From NCBI RefSeq assembly GCF_009739905.1, contig NZ_CP034279.1, forward strand, positions 6,572,001 to 6,636,000: 64,000 nucleotides of DNA, read 5' to 3'. The position numbers and the translations under genes were made by a program. This document shows, piece after piece, positions 8,501-15,673 of this stretch (positions within the stretch are counted from its first letter, which is position 1; every line of letters begins with the position of its first letter). This DNA comes from Streptomyces ficellus. Its GTDB lineage: Bacteria; Actinomycetota; Actinomycetes; Streptomycetales; Streptomycetaceae. The notes beneath the pieces were generated by a model. That model searched no databases and was not told the origin of the DNA. It saw only the letters and a program-made list of their open reading frames with translations.

Positions 8501-9862
8501 TCCCGCCGTGTCCTCCGGGCGCGTCCCGTCCGGGCGGGCGACGGTGACCACGCAGTGCCCCTCGTCCTGGAGCGCCCGTACGACGTCGCCCATGGGCCGG
8601 TCCGCCGGGGCGACTTCGTCGGCGAGGCGCGTGATGTCCTTCAGGTCGCTGCCGCCCGTGATCACCACGTGCAGCCCGGCCCGGCGGGCCGCGTCGAGGA
8701 CGGCCTCGGCGAAGGGGTGGACCCGATCGTCGGCGGTGTCGGCGGAAGTGTCGCCGGCGGTGTCCGAGGACCGCGCGTCGCGCAGGACGGCGGCGTGCAG
8801 GACGAGCGAGTCGGCGATCTCCAGCTGGCCGAGGCGCTCGCCGCTGCGCACGAGGACCCCGGAGCGGGCGAGGAGGGTCCCGAGGGTGGCGTTGAAGGCG
8901 GTCGGACCGTAGCGGGCCGCCTTGGGCGAGCCGGCCAGCACCGCTTCGGCCGCCTCCGCCGCGTCGTGCGTCACCAGGAAGGCGGCCGCGGCGCCGGCCA
9001 GGCTGCCGGTGCCGGCGTTCGCCGCGTACGCCTTGGCGGGTGTGACCCGAAGCGGTGGCCGGGTGCCCGTGGGGGAGGGGAGGCTGACGCGCCCGGGGTG
9101 GCACAGTTCGTCGTGCGCGCGCTCGAAGGCGGCGGTTCTGGCCACCGCTTCGGTCAGTTGCGCGGTCCTCAGCAGTCCGTCGAGCACCAGCGCCGCCGGT
9201 GACTGCCCGGCGCCGTGCGCGGCGGCGTTGGCGGCGGCGAGGGCGAGCTCCCGGCCCGTGCGGCCGAGCCGCTTGCGCAACAGCGCCCGGAACCGGGGGT
9301 TCTCCCGCAGCAGGCTGACACCGGCGGTGAGCATCTTCGGGGCGGGCGGCAGGCGCAGCGACCGGCCGGCGACGGCCACGGCCGCGCCCGCGGTGTCCAT
9401 CAGCAGGGCGGCACCGGCGATCCGCACCTCGCGGGGGTCGCCCGGATGGACCGCGTCCTCCTCGCCGTCCGGTTCGGCGGCCACCGTCAGGCCCCGTGCG
9501 CGGGCGATCTCCAGGGCCCGTGCGGTCACCCGGTCGGCGGCCGCCTCCTCGACGGCGGTCACCACCAGACGGGCGAGCCCCTCGTCCCAGTGGGCCGCCA
9601 CCACGTCCGGGTGTTCGAGGAGCTGCGCGACCAGCTCGCGGGCGAGCGCGCGGGTCTCGCCGCGGGGCAGGCGCAGGGCCAGGTGGACCCGGTGACCGCC
9701 GCGCCAGTGGACGTCGGTGTCCAGGGCGTTCCGCGCGACGTGCCCGATGCGGTACGCCGTCGCGCAGGCGGCGGTCACGCCCTGGACGGTGGAACGCGCG
9801 GCGCCGGTGGCCGCCCCCGCCACGGCTCCCGCGAGGGGCGACACGTCGAGGAGTGCGAGCAT
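5528..9862 (-). CDS. Very large cation-transporting P-type ATPase (CtpI-like)
   Basis: A 1444-residue protein, about twice the length of a standard P-type ATPase. The C-terminal half carries the core: TGES near residue 742, phosphorylation motif DKTGT near 898, GDGAND near 1160, and C-terminal membrane helices. The N-terminal half has a ferredoxin-like HMA-type fold (~80-150, lacking CxxC) and a degenerate HAD-like segment (~460-620), the layout of mycobacterial CtpI. The ATG at 9862 follows the upstream reading frame's end by 17 nt; the longer possible N-terminus is Arg/Pro/Ser-rich and out of frame with the real upstream gene. The transported ion cannot be told: no Cys-Pro-Cys or other heavy-metal signature is visible. 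Confidence 0.85.
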   Translation of the reverse strand: MLALLDVSPLAGAVAGAATGAARSTVQGVTAACATAYRIGHVARNALDTDVHWRGGHRVHLALRLPRGETRALARELVAQLLEHPDVVAAHWDEGLARLVVTAVEEAAADRVTARALEIARARGLTVAAEPDGEEDAVHPGDPREVRIAGAALLMDTAGAAVAVAGRSLRLPPAPKMLTAGVSLLRENPRFRALLRKRLGRTGRELALAAANAAAHGAGQSPAALVLDGLLRTAQLTEAVARTAAFERAHDELCHPGRVSLPSPTGTRPPLRVTPAKAYAANAGTGSLAGAAAAFLVTHDAAEAAEAVLAGSPKAARYGPTAFNATLGTLLARSGVLVRSGERLGQLEIADSLVLHAAVLRDARSSDTAGDTSADTADDRVHPFAEAVLDAARRAGLHVVITGGSDLKDITRLADEVAPADRPMGDVVRALQDEGHCVVTVARPDGTRPEDTAGLTAGDVAIALSDEGAAVAWGADALAPGGLPDVWRLLAAVPAARRVGRRSQALARAGAALSGLMVARGGRPPKLPAGPPLTRHAPVNIAAAVALLTGCLEAARIAAATPPRPRLHVPWHALEPDEARSRLARTRSDAEPRGFALLTERSRRQAARVLGTPAAAPARWTWRAADAVRRELDDPLTPVLATGAVASALLGSVVDAMLVVGAMDLNAVAGGLQRMRAEQALARLASRQQPKARRQEGRRRTVTVDAARLRPGDEIGLATGDVVPADARLLEADGLEVDESALTGESLPATKAVDATPGAPVAQRSCMVFEGTTVVAGTATALVVNTGDQTEAGRAVTLAARTPPPAGVQARLQELTRKALPVTLTGGALVTGLSLLRGSPVRRAVSGGVAVAVAAVPEGLPLVATVAQMAAARRLSRRGVLVRSPRTLEALGRVDTVCFDKTGTLTENRLRLVRVAAADGTVHEPDAEAAVPVVRLAARACPREETGEGRRIAHATDEAVLDAAPPDEAWSAVAELPFEARRGYAAAVGRDGEAEELLVVKGAPETILPACRDLPGHVSGAAQELAGQGLRVLAVAARPCPAAGADAALDAPLGDLEFRGFVALADVPRDTSRTLLAELRRAGIVPVMLTGDHPETARAIALQLGWPEDSEVVTGDELVAMGRRDRARALHGAGIVARVAPEQKLHVVEALQQAGKVVAMAGDGANDAAAIRAADVGVGIEARGSAAARNAADLVVTTGDLSVLVDAIAEGRALWRSVADAVSILIGGNAGEVGFSVLGTLLAGSSPLSTRQLLLVNLLTDMFPAMAVAVTPSDDPSTADPAANGPMNLEVLGVPLLRAIRRRGVTTCLGAVAAYLFGRLTPGTHRRATTMALCGVVGAQLVQTLSGRRHSPLVWTTALGSAAVLAALVQTPGVSHFFGCTPLGPLAWAGVALAITLSALAPRLERLEPVRQLYAAVARLVAHLNDAVRGARRTLHSGIAQPVA

Positions 9863-9878
9863 CTTCGGCGGCCCCGGC

Positions 9879-10535
9879 TCAGCCGGAGTGCCGGGCACGG
9901 CCCGCGCCCCGGTCGTGGCCGCCCGTCCGGCCCCCGCCGTCCCGGCCGCCGCTCCCGCCGCCGGCCCGCTCCGGTTCCGTACGGTCCTGGGCGGACCGTG
10001 GTCCGTCGTGGTGGACGGTGGCTTCCGCGACCTGCTTGAGCGCCGACGCGGTCGTGGTGTCCCCGACCTTCGCCGGCTGCTCGTGGACGTGGCGCTCGGG
10101 GCGGTCGTGGCGGAAGTGGGAGGCCGCCAGCTTGTCGCCGGCTCCGTAGCGCTCCGCCAGGGCGGCGTCGGGAGCCGCACCCGTACCGCCCGGTTCCCCG
10201 GCGGCGTCCCGGCCCGCCCCGCCGGCCGCCCACGGGCCGCCCTCGCGGGCGGCCCCGTCGTCGGCGCCCCGCCCCGGCCGGGTCAGCCACGCGACCGCGG
10301 CGCCGGTGAGGGCGACCGGCTACTCCACCAGCCCGGCCACGCCGAGCACCCCGGCCCCGGCGTACACCGCGATCCGGCGGCTGCGCGGCGAGACCGCCTC
10401 GAGCCGGTCCAGCGCACCGGCGGCCGCCTTCCCCACCTGCCCGGCTCCGGGGATGCGGAGCAGGCCCGAGGCCACCGCCCGCAACGGCTGGGGCAGATCC
10501 GACGTACCCGTCCCGGTAGTCCCGGCCTCGCTCAT
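9879..10535 (-). pseudogene. Hypothetical partner of the P-type ATPase, interrupted by an in-frame TAG
   Basis: It starts at an ATG (10535) with GGAGG 5 nt upstream and begins MSEAGTTGTG. After 71 codons it meets TAG at 10320-10322 in the context GLVE-stop-PVALTGAAVAWLT. The same frame then runs open to a TGA at 9879, giving 218 codons in all, just 17 nt before the ATPase ATG. Sequence after the amber codon keeps typical codon use (AERYGAGDKLAASHF, HHDGPR). A TGG-to-TAG change in a VEWPVA-like motif is the simplest explanation. It could be a real nonsense mutation, a sequencing error or readthrough. One hydrophobic segment (~45-65) spans the break. Confidence 0.75.
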
Positions 10536-10556
10536 AGCGACCTCCACCCGCACGCG

Positions 10557-10597
10557 TGCGTGTCCGTGTTTTCCGTGTCCGTGTCCCTGTCCGTGGC
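10557..10597. repeat. TGTCCG microrepeat in the leader of the interrupted gene
   Basis: About six imperfect TGTCCG/TGTCCC hexamers lie in a row just upstream of the ribosome site of the interrupted gene at 10535. Such short direct repeats are prone to slippage. No function is implied. Confidence 0.45.
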
Positions 10598-10728
10598 CGA
10601 GGGCCCCGGGGCGCCTCGCCCTTCCCGCCCCATCCTCGGCTCTCGGCGGGGAAGTCGCTCCTTTTGTCCTCGCTCGTACGGCCGCCGGAATCCTCGGCCC
10701 CGGAAGGCCCGCACGCAGCCCTCGCGTG

Positions 10729-10742
10729 TTACCCGTTGGTAA
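10729..10742. promoter_or_regulatory. Possible operator TTACC-N4-GGTAA upstream of the amidase gene
   Basis: A perfect inverted repeat, TTACC CGTT GGTAA, sits 47 bp before the amidase start, in a promoter position. The sequence resembles TetR- or GntR-type operators, but no neighbouring regulator is clearly its partner. Confidence 0.35.
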
Positions 10743-10789
10743 GCAATGATGGCGGGCAACCATCCACACGGCCGGGGGCTGAGGTAGCG

Positions 10790-12205
10790 GTGACGACTTT
10801 CGAGGAACGGACCACGGTGCACGCCTTCGGGGACGACGCCCTGGGGGAGCACGACGCCGTCGGTCTCGCCGGGGCCGTCCGGCGGGGTGAGGTGAGCGCC
10901 GCCGAGGTCGCCCGGGACGCGGCCGCGCGGGTACGGGCGGTCGAGGCGAGGCTCAACGCGGTGCAGGTGCACATCGACGACCCGGCTCCCGAGCCCGGGG
11001 CGGGCGGCGCCCTCGCCGGGGTGCCGACCTTCGTCAAGGACAACACCGACTTCCTGGGGCTGCCCACCGGGCACGGCAGCGCGGCCTTCACCCCGAGGGG
11101 CGCGCGCCGGCACGCGCCGTTCACCCGGCAGTTCCTGAGCAGCGGCGTCACGGTGCTCGGCAAGACCCGGCTGCCCGAGTTCGGGTTCAGCCCGACCACC
11201 GAGTTCGAGGCCGCCGAACCGGTCCGCAACCCGTGGAACACCGGCTTCTCGGCGGGCGGTTCGTCCGGCGGCAGCGCGGCGCTCGTCGCCGCCGGGGCGG
11301 TGCCCGTCGCGCACGCGAACGACGGCGGCGGTTCGATCCGGATCCCCGCGGCCTGTTGCGGTCTCGTCGGCCTGAAGCCGACGCGGGGCCGGGTCGTGCC
11401 CAACGCCCAGAGCCGCCAGCTGCCGGTCGACATCGTCTCCGACGGCGTCCTGAGCCGTTCCGTGCGGGACACCGCCGCGTTCCTCGCCGCCGCCGAGACG
11501 TACTGGCGCAACCCGAAGCTCCCGCCGCTCGGCCTGGTCGAAGGCCCCGCGAAGCGGCGGCTGCGCGTCGGGCTCCTCATCGACTCGCCCAACGGCGTCC
11601 GCACCGACGACGCCACCCGGGCGGCGGTCACGGACACCGCGGTCGCGCTCGAACGGCTCGGCCACACCGTGCACCCGGTGGAGCTGGCCATCGACCCCCG
11701 CTTCACCGACGACTTCCTCACCTACTGGGGAATGCTGTCGTTCCTCCTCGGTATCACCGGCCGGTCCTTCGGCCCGGACTTCGACCGGCGGCGCATGGAC
11801 GGCCTCAGCCGGGGCCTGCGGGAGGCGTACCTGCGGAACTGGCGGCGCACACCGGGGGTGCTGCGCAGGCTGAAGCGTACGACCGCGGGGTACGCGGCGG
11901 CGTTCCGCGGCCTCGACGTCGTCCTTACGCCCGTGCTCGCCCACACCACGCCGCCGATCGGTCACCTCGGCCCGGCCGTCCCCTACCCCACGCTGATCGA
12001 ACGGATCCTCGCGTACGTGGCGTTCACGCCGGTCAACAACGTCGTCGGCAACCCGTCGCTCTCCCTGCCGGCCGCGAGCGGTACGGAGGACGGACTGCCC
12101 ATCGGCGTCATGTTCTCCGGCCGCCCAGGGAGTGAACGAACGCTGCTGGAGCTGGCGTTCGAGCTGGAGGCGGACCGGCCCTTCCGGCGTATCCAGGACC
12201 TCTGA
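10790..12205 (+). CDS. Amidase (amidase-signature family)
   Basis: A 471-residue enzyme with the complete Ser-cisSer-Lys site: K83 (VPTFVKDNTD), S158 in GGSSGGS and the nucleophile S182 in NDGGGSIRIPA. The 75 and 24 residue spacings match the family exactly. It should hydrolyse an amide bond; the substrate is unknown. The overall shape recalls 6-aminohexanoate-cyclic-dimer hydrolases and similar actinobacterial amidases. There is no signal peptide, so it is cytoplasmic. The GTG start at 10790 is preceded by GAGG at 5 nt. It is transcribed divergently from the ATPase pair and converges on a LuxR-type regulator. Confidence 0.9.
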   Translation: MTTFEERTTVHAFGDDALGEHDAVGLAGAVRRGEVSAAEVARDAAARVRAVEARLNAVQVHIDDPAPEPGAGGALAGVPTFVKDNTDFLGLPTGHGSAAFTPRGARRHAPFTRQFLSSGVTVLGKTRLPEFGFSPTTEFEAAEPVRNPWNTGFSAGGSSGGSAALVAAGAVPVAHANDGGGSIRIPAACCGLVGLKPTRGRVVPNAQSRQLPVDIVSDGVLSRSVRDTAAFLAAAETYWRNPKLPPLGLVEGPAKRRLRVGLLIDSPNGVRTDDATRAAVTDTAVALERLGHTVHPVELAIDPRFTDDFLTYWGMLSFLLGITGRSFGPDFDRRRMDGLSRGLREAYLRNWRRTPGVLRRLKRTTAGYAAAFRGLDVVLTPVLAHTTPPIGHLGPAVPYPTLIERILAYVAFTPVNNVVGNPSLSLPAASGTEDGLPIGVMFSGRPGSERTLLELAFELEADRPFRRIQDL

Positions 12206-12267
12206 CCTCGCCGGGGAGCGGGGCCGGGCGGTGGGGCCGCGCGGCCGTCCCGGCCGTCCTCCGCGGG

Positions 12268-12282
12268 CCGCGGGTCCCGCGG
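12268..12282. terminator. GC-rich hairpin between convergent amidase and regulator genes
   Basis: CCGCGGG-T-CCCGCGG is a perfect 7-bp inverted repeat within a longer self-complementary stretch (about 12260-12289). It has no U-tract; it sits between two convergent stop codons, where a bidirectional terminator is expected. Confidence 0.4.
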
Positions 12283-12290
12283 ACCGCGGG

Positions 12291-13274
12291 TCACAACCAG
12301 CCGGACCGCTGCGCCTGCAGGGCCATCTGGAACCGGTTCGCGGCACCGAGACGGGCCATCAGGACCTGGAGGCGGCGGTAGAGCGTCCGGCGGCTGACGC
12401 CCATCTCGCGAGCGATGACCTCGTCGGTCGCACCGCCCGCGAGCAGCCACAGCAGACGGCGGTCGGCGGGAGCCAGGCCGCTGTGGCGCGTGGTGCGGCC
12501 GTGGAACGGCAGGGCGTTCAGCCAGGACTGCTCGAACAGCGCCACCAGCGCGGAGAGCAGACCGCACGGCTGCACCACCAGCATGCTGTTGTGCACGTCG
12601 GCCTCCTTGATCGACAGCGACACGAGCGCGTAGGCCTCGTCGATGATCACCAGCTTGACCGGCACCGACGGCAGCACCCTGGCCTGTTCGCCCGCCTCCA
12701 CGCACGGCTCGATCGTCTCCCGCAGATGACCCGGGTGCTCCAGCGACGCCCGCGAGTACACCACGCGCTGTGTCACCCCGCGGGCGAGCGTCGCCAGCGC
12801 CTCCTCGGTGGCACCGGGCAGGGGGAAGTAGGGCGGTGACTCGAACTGCCGGATCTGCTCCCGGGCGCTGGCCCACGCGTGGCGCATCCGGTGGCCCACC
12901 GCCTCCCCGGTGACGACCTCGACGAGACCGTCGTTGTACGCGGCCAGCCGCTGCCGCCGGAACTGCTCGAAGGCACCCCCGACGGCGACCCGCGACTCCT
13001 CCAGCTCGGCCGCCCGGCGCCGGGCGAGCACCTCCAGCCCCGCGGTGGGCGGGACCGGGGCCACCACGTCCGCCCCCGCCTCCGCGGCACTGGCCAGTCC
13101 GGCGTCCACCAGCTCGGCGTACGCCGCCGCCAGCTCGGCACCGGTCAGGCCCACCTCGGCGCCGATCGCGCCCAGCGGAGCGGGCGCCCGCTCCAGCAGC
13201 GCCACGTAGACCCGGCGCGCGGTCCCGCCGACACCCAGCAGCCGAAGGGCCTCGGCGAGTTTCGCGTTCGTCAT
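12291..13274 (-). CDS. Transcriptional regulator with TrmB-like N-terminus and LuxR-type HTH
   Basis: A 327-residue protein. The N-terminal ~75 residues look like a TrmB/winged-helix domain (GTARRVYVALLERAPAPLGAIGAEVGLTGAEL). The C-terminus is a LuxR/GerE HTH (DRRLLWLLAGGATDEVIAREMGVSRRTLYRRLQ). This architecture is common in Streptomyces, and family members often sit near specialised-metabolism or hydrolase genes. The middle region (~90-260) probably binds a ligand or partner. The ATG at 13274 has no clear ribosome site, and another in-frame ATG lies at 13283, so the mRNA may be leaderless. Its target is unknown; the divergent aminopeptidase gene and the convergent amidase gene are the nearest candidates. 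Confidence 0.8.
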   Translation of the reverse strand: MTNAKLAEALRLLGVGGTARRVYVALLERAPAPLGAIGAEVGLTGAELAAAYAELVDAGLASAAEAGADVVAPVPPTAGLEVLARRRAAELEESRVAVGGAFEQFRRQRLAAYNDGLVEVVTGEAVGHRMRHAWASAREQIRQFESPPYFPLPGATEEALATLARGVTQRVVYSRASLEHPGHLRETIEPCVEAGEQARVLPSVPVKLVIIDEAYALVSLSIKEADVHNSMLVVQPCGLLSALVALFEQSWLNALPFHGRTTRHSGLAPADRRLLWLLAGGATDEVIAREMGVSRRTLYRRLQVLMARLGAANRFQMALQAQRSGWL

Positions 13275-13386
13275 GCGACGCATTATCGACGGCTCCCGCC
13301 CCACCGCCGTGGCCGATCGGTGCCACTGGCACGACCCGGCCCCCGGCGCGCCCGCCACGGGCTACCGTCCGGGTCGGGCAGCCCGA

Positions 13387-13425
13387 GAAGACCGAAGTGC
13401 GAAGACCGAAGCGCGAAGACCGAAG
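13387..13425. repeat. Three 14-bp tandem repeats in the leader of the aminopeptidase gene
   Basis: GAAGACCGAAG occurs at 13387-13397, 13401-13411 and 13415-13425, an exact 14-bp period, ending ~20 nt before the start codon and next to the AAGGAG ribosome site. The purine-rich repeats may affect ribosome access or be slippage products. Confidence 0.6.
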
Positions 13426-13445
13426 CCGAGAAGAAGGAGCACATC

Positions 13446-14858
13446 GTGGCGAAGGGCCGGAAGAACGGTCTGTACGCAGGGATCTCCGACGAACTGTCCG
13501 CCCTGATGCGTACCGGATGGGCCGACACCGAACAGCACGACCTGAAGCCCGGCGAACAGGCCCCCTACGCGGCACACCGCCGCGCCGCGCTGTCCGCGCG
13601 CTTCCCCGGCGAACGCCTCGTGGTTCCCTCGGGCAACCTCAAGGTCCGCTCCAACGACGACACCTACCCCTTCCGCCCGTACTCCGGCTACGTGCACATG
13701 ACCGGGGACCAGGCCAGGGACGGCGCCCTCGTCCTCGAACCCCGCGCGGACGGCGGCCACGACGCCTACTGCTACCAACTGCCGCGCGACAGCAGGGGCG
13801 ACGACGAGTTCTGGACGGGCCCCACGGCGGAGTTGTGGATGGGCCGTCGCCGCTCGCTCGCCGAGGCCGAGCGCGTACTGGGCCTGCCGTGCCGCGACGT
13901 CCGCACGGCCGCCCGCGACCTAACCGCCGCCCCCGCCGCCCCCACCCGGATCGTCCGGGGCGTCGACCCGGCGCTGGAGGCGGCCGTCACCACCGACGAG
14001 ACCCGCGACCAGGAACTCGACGAGGCGCTCAGCGATCTCCGGCTCGTCAAGGACGCGTGGGAACTGGCCCAGATGCGCCAGGCGGTGGACTCCACCGTCC
14101 GCGGCTTCACCGACGCGATCGGGGAGCTGTCCCGGGCGGTCGCGACCTCCGAGCGCTGGATCGAGGGCACCTTCTTCCGCCGGGCGCGCCTGGAGGGCAA
14201 CTCCGTCGGCTACGGCACCATCTGCGCCGCCGGCGAGCACGCCACGATCATGCACTGGACGGACAACGACGGCCCCGTACGCCCCGGTGACCTGCTCCTG
14301 CTCGACGCCGGGGTGGAGACGCGCACCCTCTACACCGCCGACGTCACCCGCACGCTTCCCGTCAGCGGCACCTTCACCCCCGTCCAGCGCACCGTCTACG
14401 ACGCGGTGTACGAGGCGCAGGAGGCGGGCATGGCGGCCGTCAAACCGGGCGCCCGGTACCGCGACTTCCACGAGGCGGCCCAGCGCCACCTGGCGGCACG
14501 GCTCGTCGAGTGGGGCTTCCTCCCGGGCCCCGCCGACCGGGCGTACGAACTGGGCCTCCAGCGCCGGTTCACCATGGCCGGCACCGGCCACATGCTGGGC
14601 CTGGACGTCCACGACTGCGCGCACGCCCGCAACGAGGAGTACGTCGACGGCGTGCTGGAACCGGGCATGGTGCTCACCGTCGAACCCGGCCTGTACTTCC
14701 AGCCGGACGACCTCACGGTGCCCGAGGAGTGGCGCGGCATCGGCGTCCGCATCGAGGACGACCTGGTCGTCACCGCCGGCGGACACGAGAACCTGTCGGC
14801 GGGGCTGCCGCGCTCGGCGGACGACGTCGAGGCGTGGATGGCCCGGTTCGCCGGCTGA
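13446..14858 (+). CDS. pepP: Aminopeptidase P family (M24) Xaa-Pro aminopeptidase
   Basis: A 470-residue protein with an N-terminal AMP_N-type domain (~50-180) and a C-terminal pita-bread M24 domain. Metal-ligand motifs are visible: LLLDAGVETRTLYTADVTRT (two Asp), TGHMLGLDVHDC (His), VEPGLYF (Glu) and the last Glu in VRIEDDLVV. It removes an N-terminal residue preceding proline, using two Mn or Co ions, in the cytoplasm. The GTG start at 13446 has AAGGAG 6 nt upstream. It is divergent from the LuxR-type regulator. A clear hairpin-plus-T terminator follows the gene. Confidence 0.93.
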   Translation: MAKGRKNGLYAGISDELSALMRTGWADTEQHDLKPGEQAPYAAHRRAALSARFPGERLVVPSGNLKVRSNDDTYPFRPYSGYVHMTGDQARDGALVLEPRADGGHDAYCYQLPRDSRGDDEFWTGPTAELWMGRRRSLAEAERVLGLPCRDVRTAARDLTAAPAAPTRIVRGVDPALEAAVTTDETRDQELDEALSDLRLVKDAWELAQMRQAVDSTVRGFTDAIGELSRAVATSERWIEGTFFRRARLEGNSVGYGTICAAGEHATIMHWTDNDGPVRPGDLLLLDAGVETRTLYTADVTRTLPVSGTFTPVQRTVYDAVYEAQEAGMAAVKPGARYRDFHEAAQRHLAARLVEWGFLPGPADRAYELGLQRRFTMAGTGHMLGLDVHDCAHARNEEYVDGVLEPGMVLTVEPGLYFQPDDLTVPEEWRGIGVRIEDDLVVTAGGHENLSAGLPRSADDVEAWMARFAG

Positions 14859-14882
14859 CTCCAGCCGGCCGCAACGGCCCGC

Positions 14883-14908
14883 GCCGGCAGGGGTGTTGCC
14901 GGCCTTTT
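14883..14908 (+). terminator. Rho-independent terminator after pepP
   Basis: A 7-bp stem (GCCGGCA / TGCCGGC, 14883-14889 with 14897-14903) has a 7-nt loop and is followed by CTTTT. It lies 25 nt behind the stop codon. Confidence 0.7.
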
Positions 14909-14956
14909 CCCGCGGCGGCAGACATGCGCCGCGGGGATGGCGGGCACACGGGGCGT

Positions 14957-15643
14957 GTGGAGACCCTCGACGAAACGCCTCCTCGCACGCCGGCGCCGGT
15001 CCGCCGCCGACGGCTGCCCCGGTGGACGCTCACCGTCCCCGCGGTGCTGCTGACCCTCGTCCTGCTCTGGGCGCTCGCGGGACGCTTCAGCCTCCTGCCC
15101 GGCGTGGGCGACCTCTTCGGTGAGGAGACGCACGACCGCTCCGGCCCCGCCCTGCTCAAGTCCATCCAGGACATGAGCCGTTACGAGGGCGCCGCCGGGA
15201 ACTTCCAGGTCGTCGTCGACCTGGAGAAGGACGCCAAGTTCCTCCCGGACGCCATCCGCGGCACGCGCACCCTGTACGTCGGCGCCGGCACCGTGAGCGC
15301 CTACGTGGACCTCGGCCGCACCGGCCCCGGCAGCGTCACCGTCGACGAGGCGCGCACCGCGGTCACCGTGCGCCTGCCCCACGCCCGGCTCGGCGCCCCG
15401 GCACTGGACCCGGAGCGCTCGTACGCCGTGTCGAAGCAGCGGGGGCTGCTCGACCGGCTCGGCGACCTGTTCTCGGACAACCCCGCCAGCGAGCGCGCCG
15501 TCCACCAGCTGGCCTCGCAGCGCATCGGCGAGGCGGCGAAGGACAGCGGCCTGACCGCCCGGGCGGAGAAGAACACCGCCACCATGCTGGAGGGGCTGCT
15601 GCGTTCGCTCGGGTTCCGCAGCGTGGACGTGGTGTACGCGTAG
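14957..15643 (+). CDS. DUF4230-family membrane-anchored protein
   Basis: A 228-residue protein of unknown function. A short basic cytoplasmic start (PAPVRRRRLPRW) leads into one membrane helix (~24-46, LTVPAVLLTLVLLWALAGRF). The outer domain matches DUF4230 in pattern: LLKSIQDMSRYEGAAGNFQVVVDLEKDAKFLPDAIRG, then a beta-rich region and a helical end. It probably sits outside the membrane or in the cell envelope. GTG at 14957 is chosen because it puts the helix near the N-terminus; ATG at 14924 would add 11 residues, and neither has a strong ribosome site. It converges on the helicase gene 30 bp away. Confidence 0.8.
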   Translation: METLDETPPRTPAPVRRRRLPRWTLTVPAVLLTLVLLWALAGRFSLLPGVGDLFGEETHDRSGPALLKSIQDMSRYEGAAGNFQVVVDLEKDAKFLPDAIRGTRTLYVGAGTVSAYVDLGRTGPGSVTVDEARTAVTVRLPHARLGAPALDPERSYAVSKQRGLLDRLGDLFSDNPASERAVHQLASQRIGEAAKDSGLTARAEKNTATMLEGLLRSLGFRSVDVVYA

Positions 15644-15673
15644 CGCGGTGCGCCCCGCCTCGTGCCGTCGCCG

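Noticed and set aside
5555..9202. 1215-codon plus-strand open frame antisense to the P-type ATPase
   Set aside because: Typical high-GC shadow: low-complexity Gly/Arg/Asp-rich translation, while the minus strand has all P-type ATPase motifs.
9863..10180. N-terminal extension of the P-type ATPase up to 10180
   Set aside because: The extension is Arg/Ser/Thr/Pro-rich and overlaps, in another frame, the better-supported 218-codon upstream gene.
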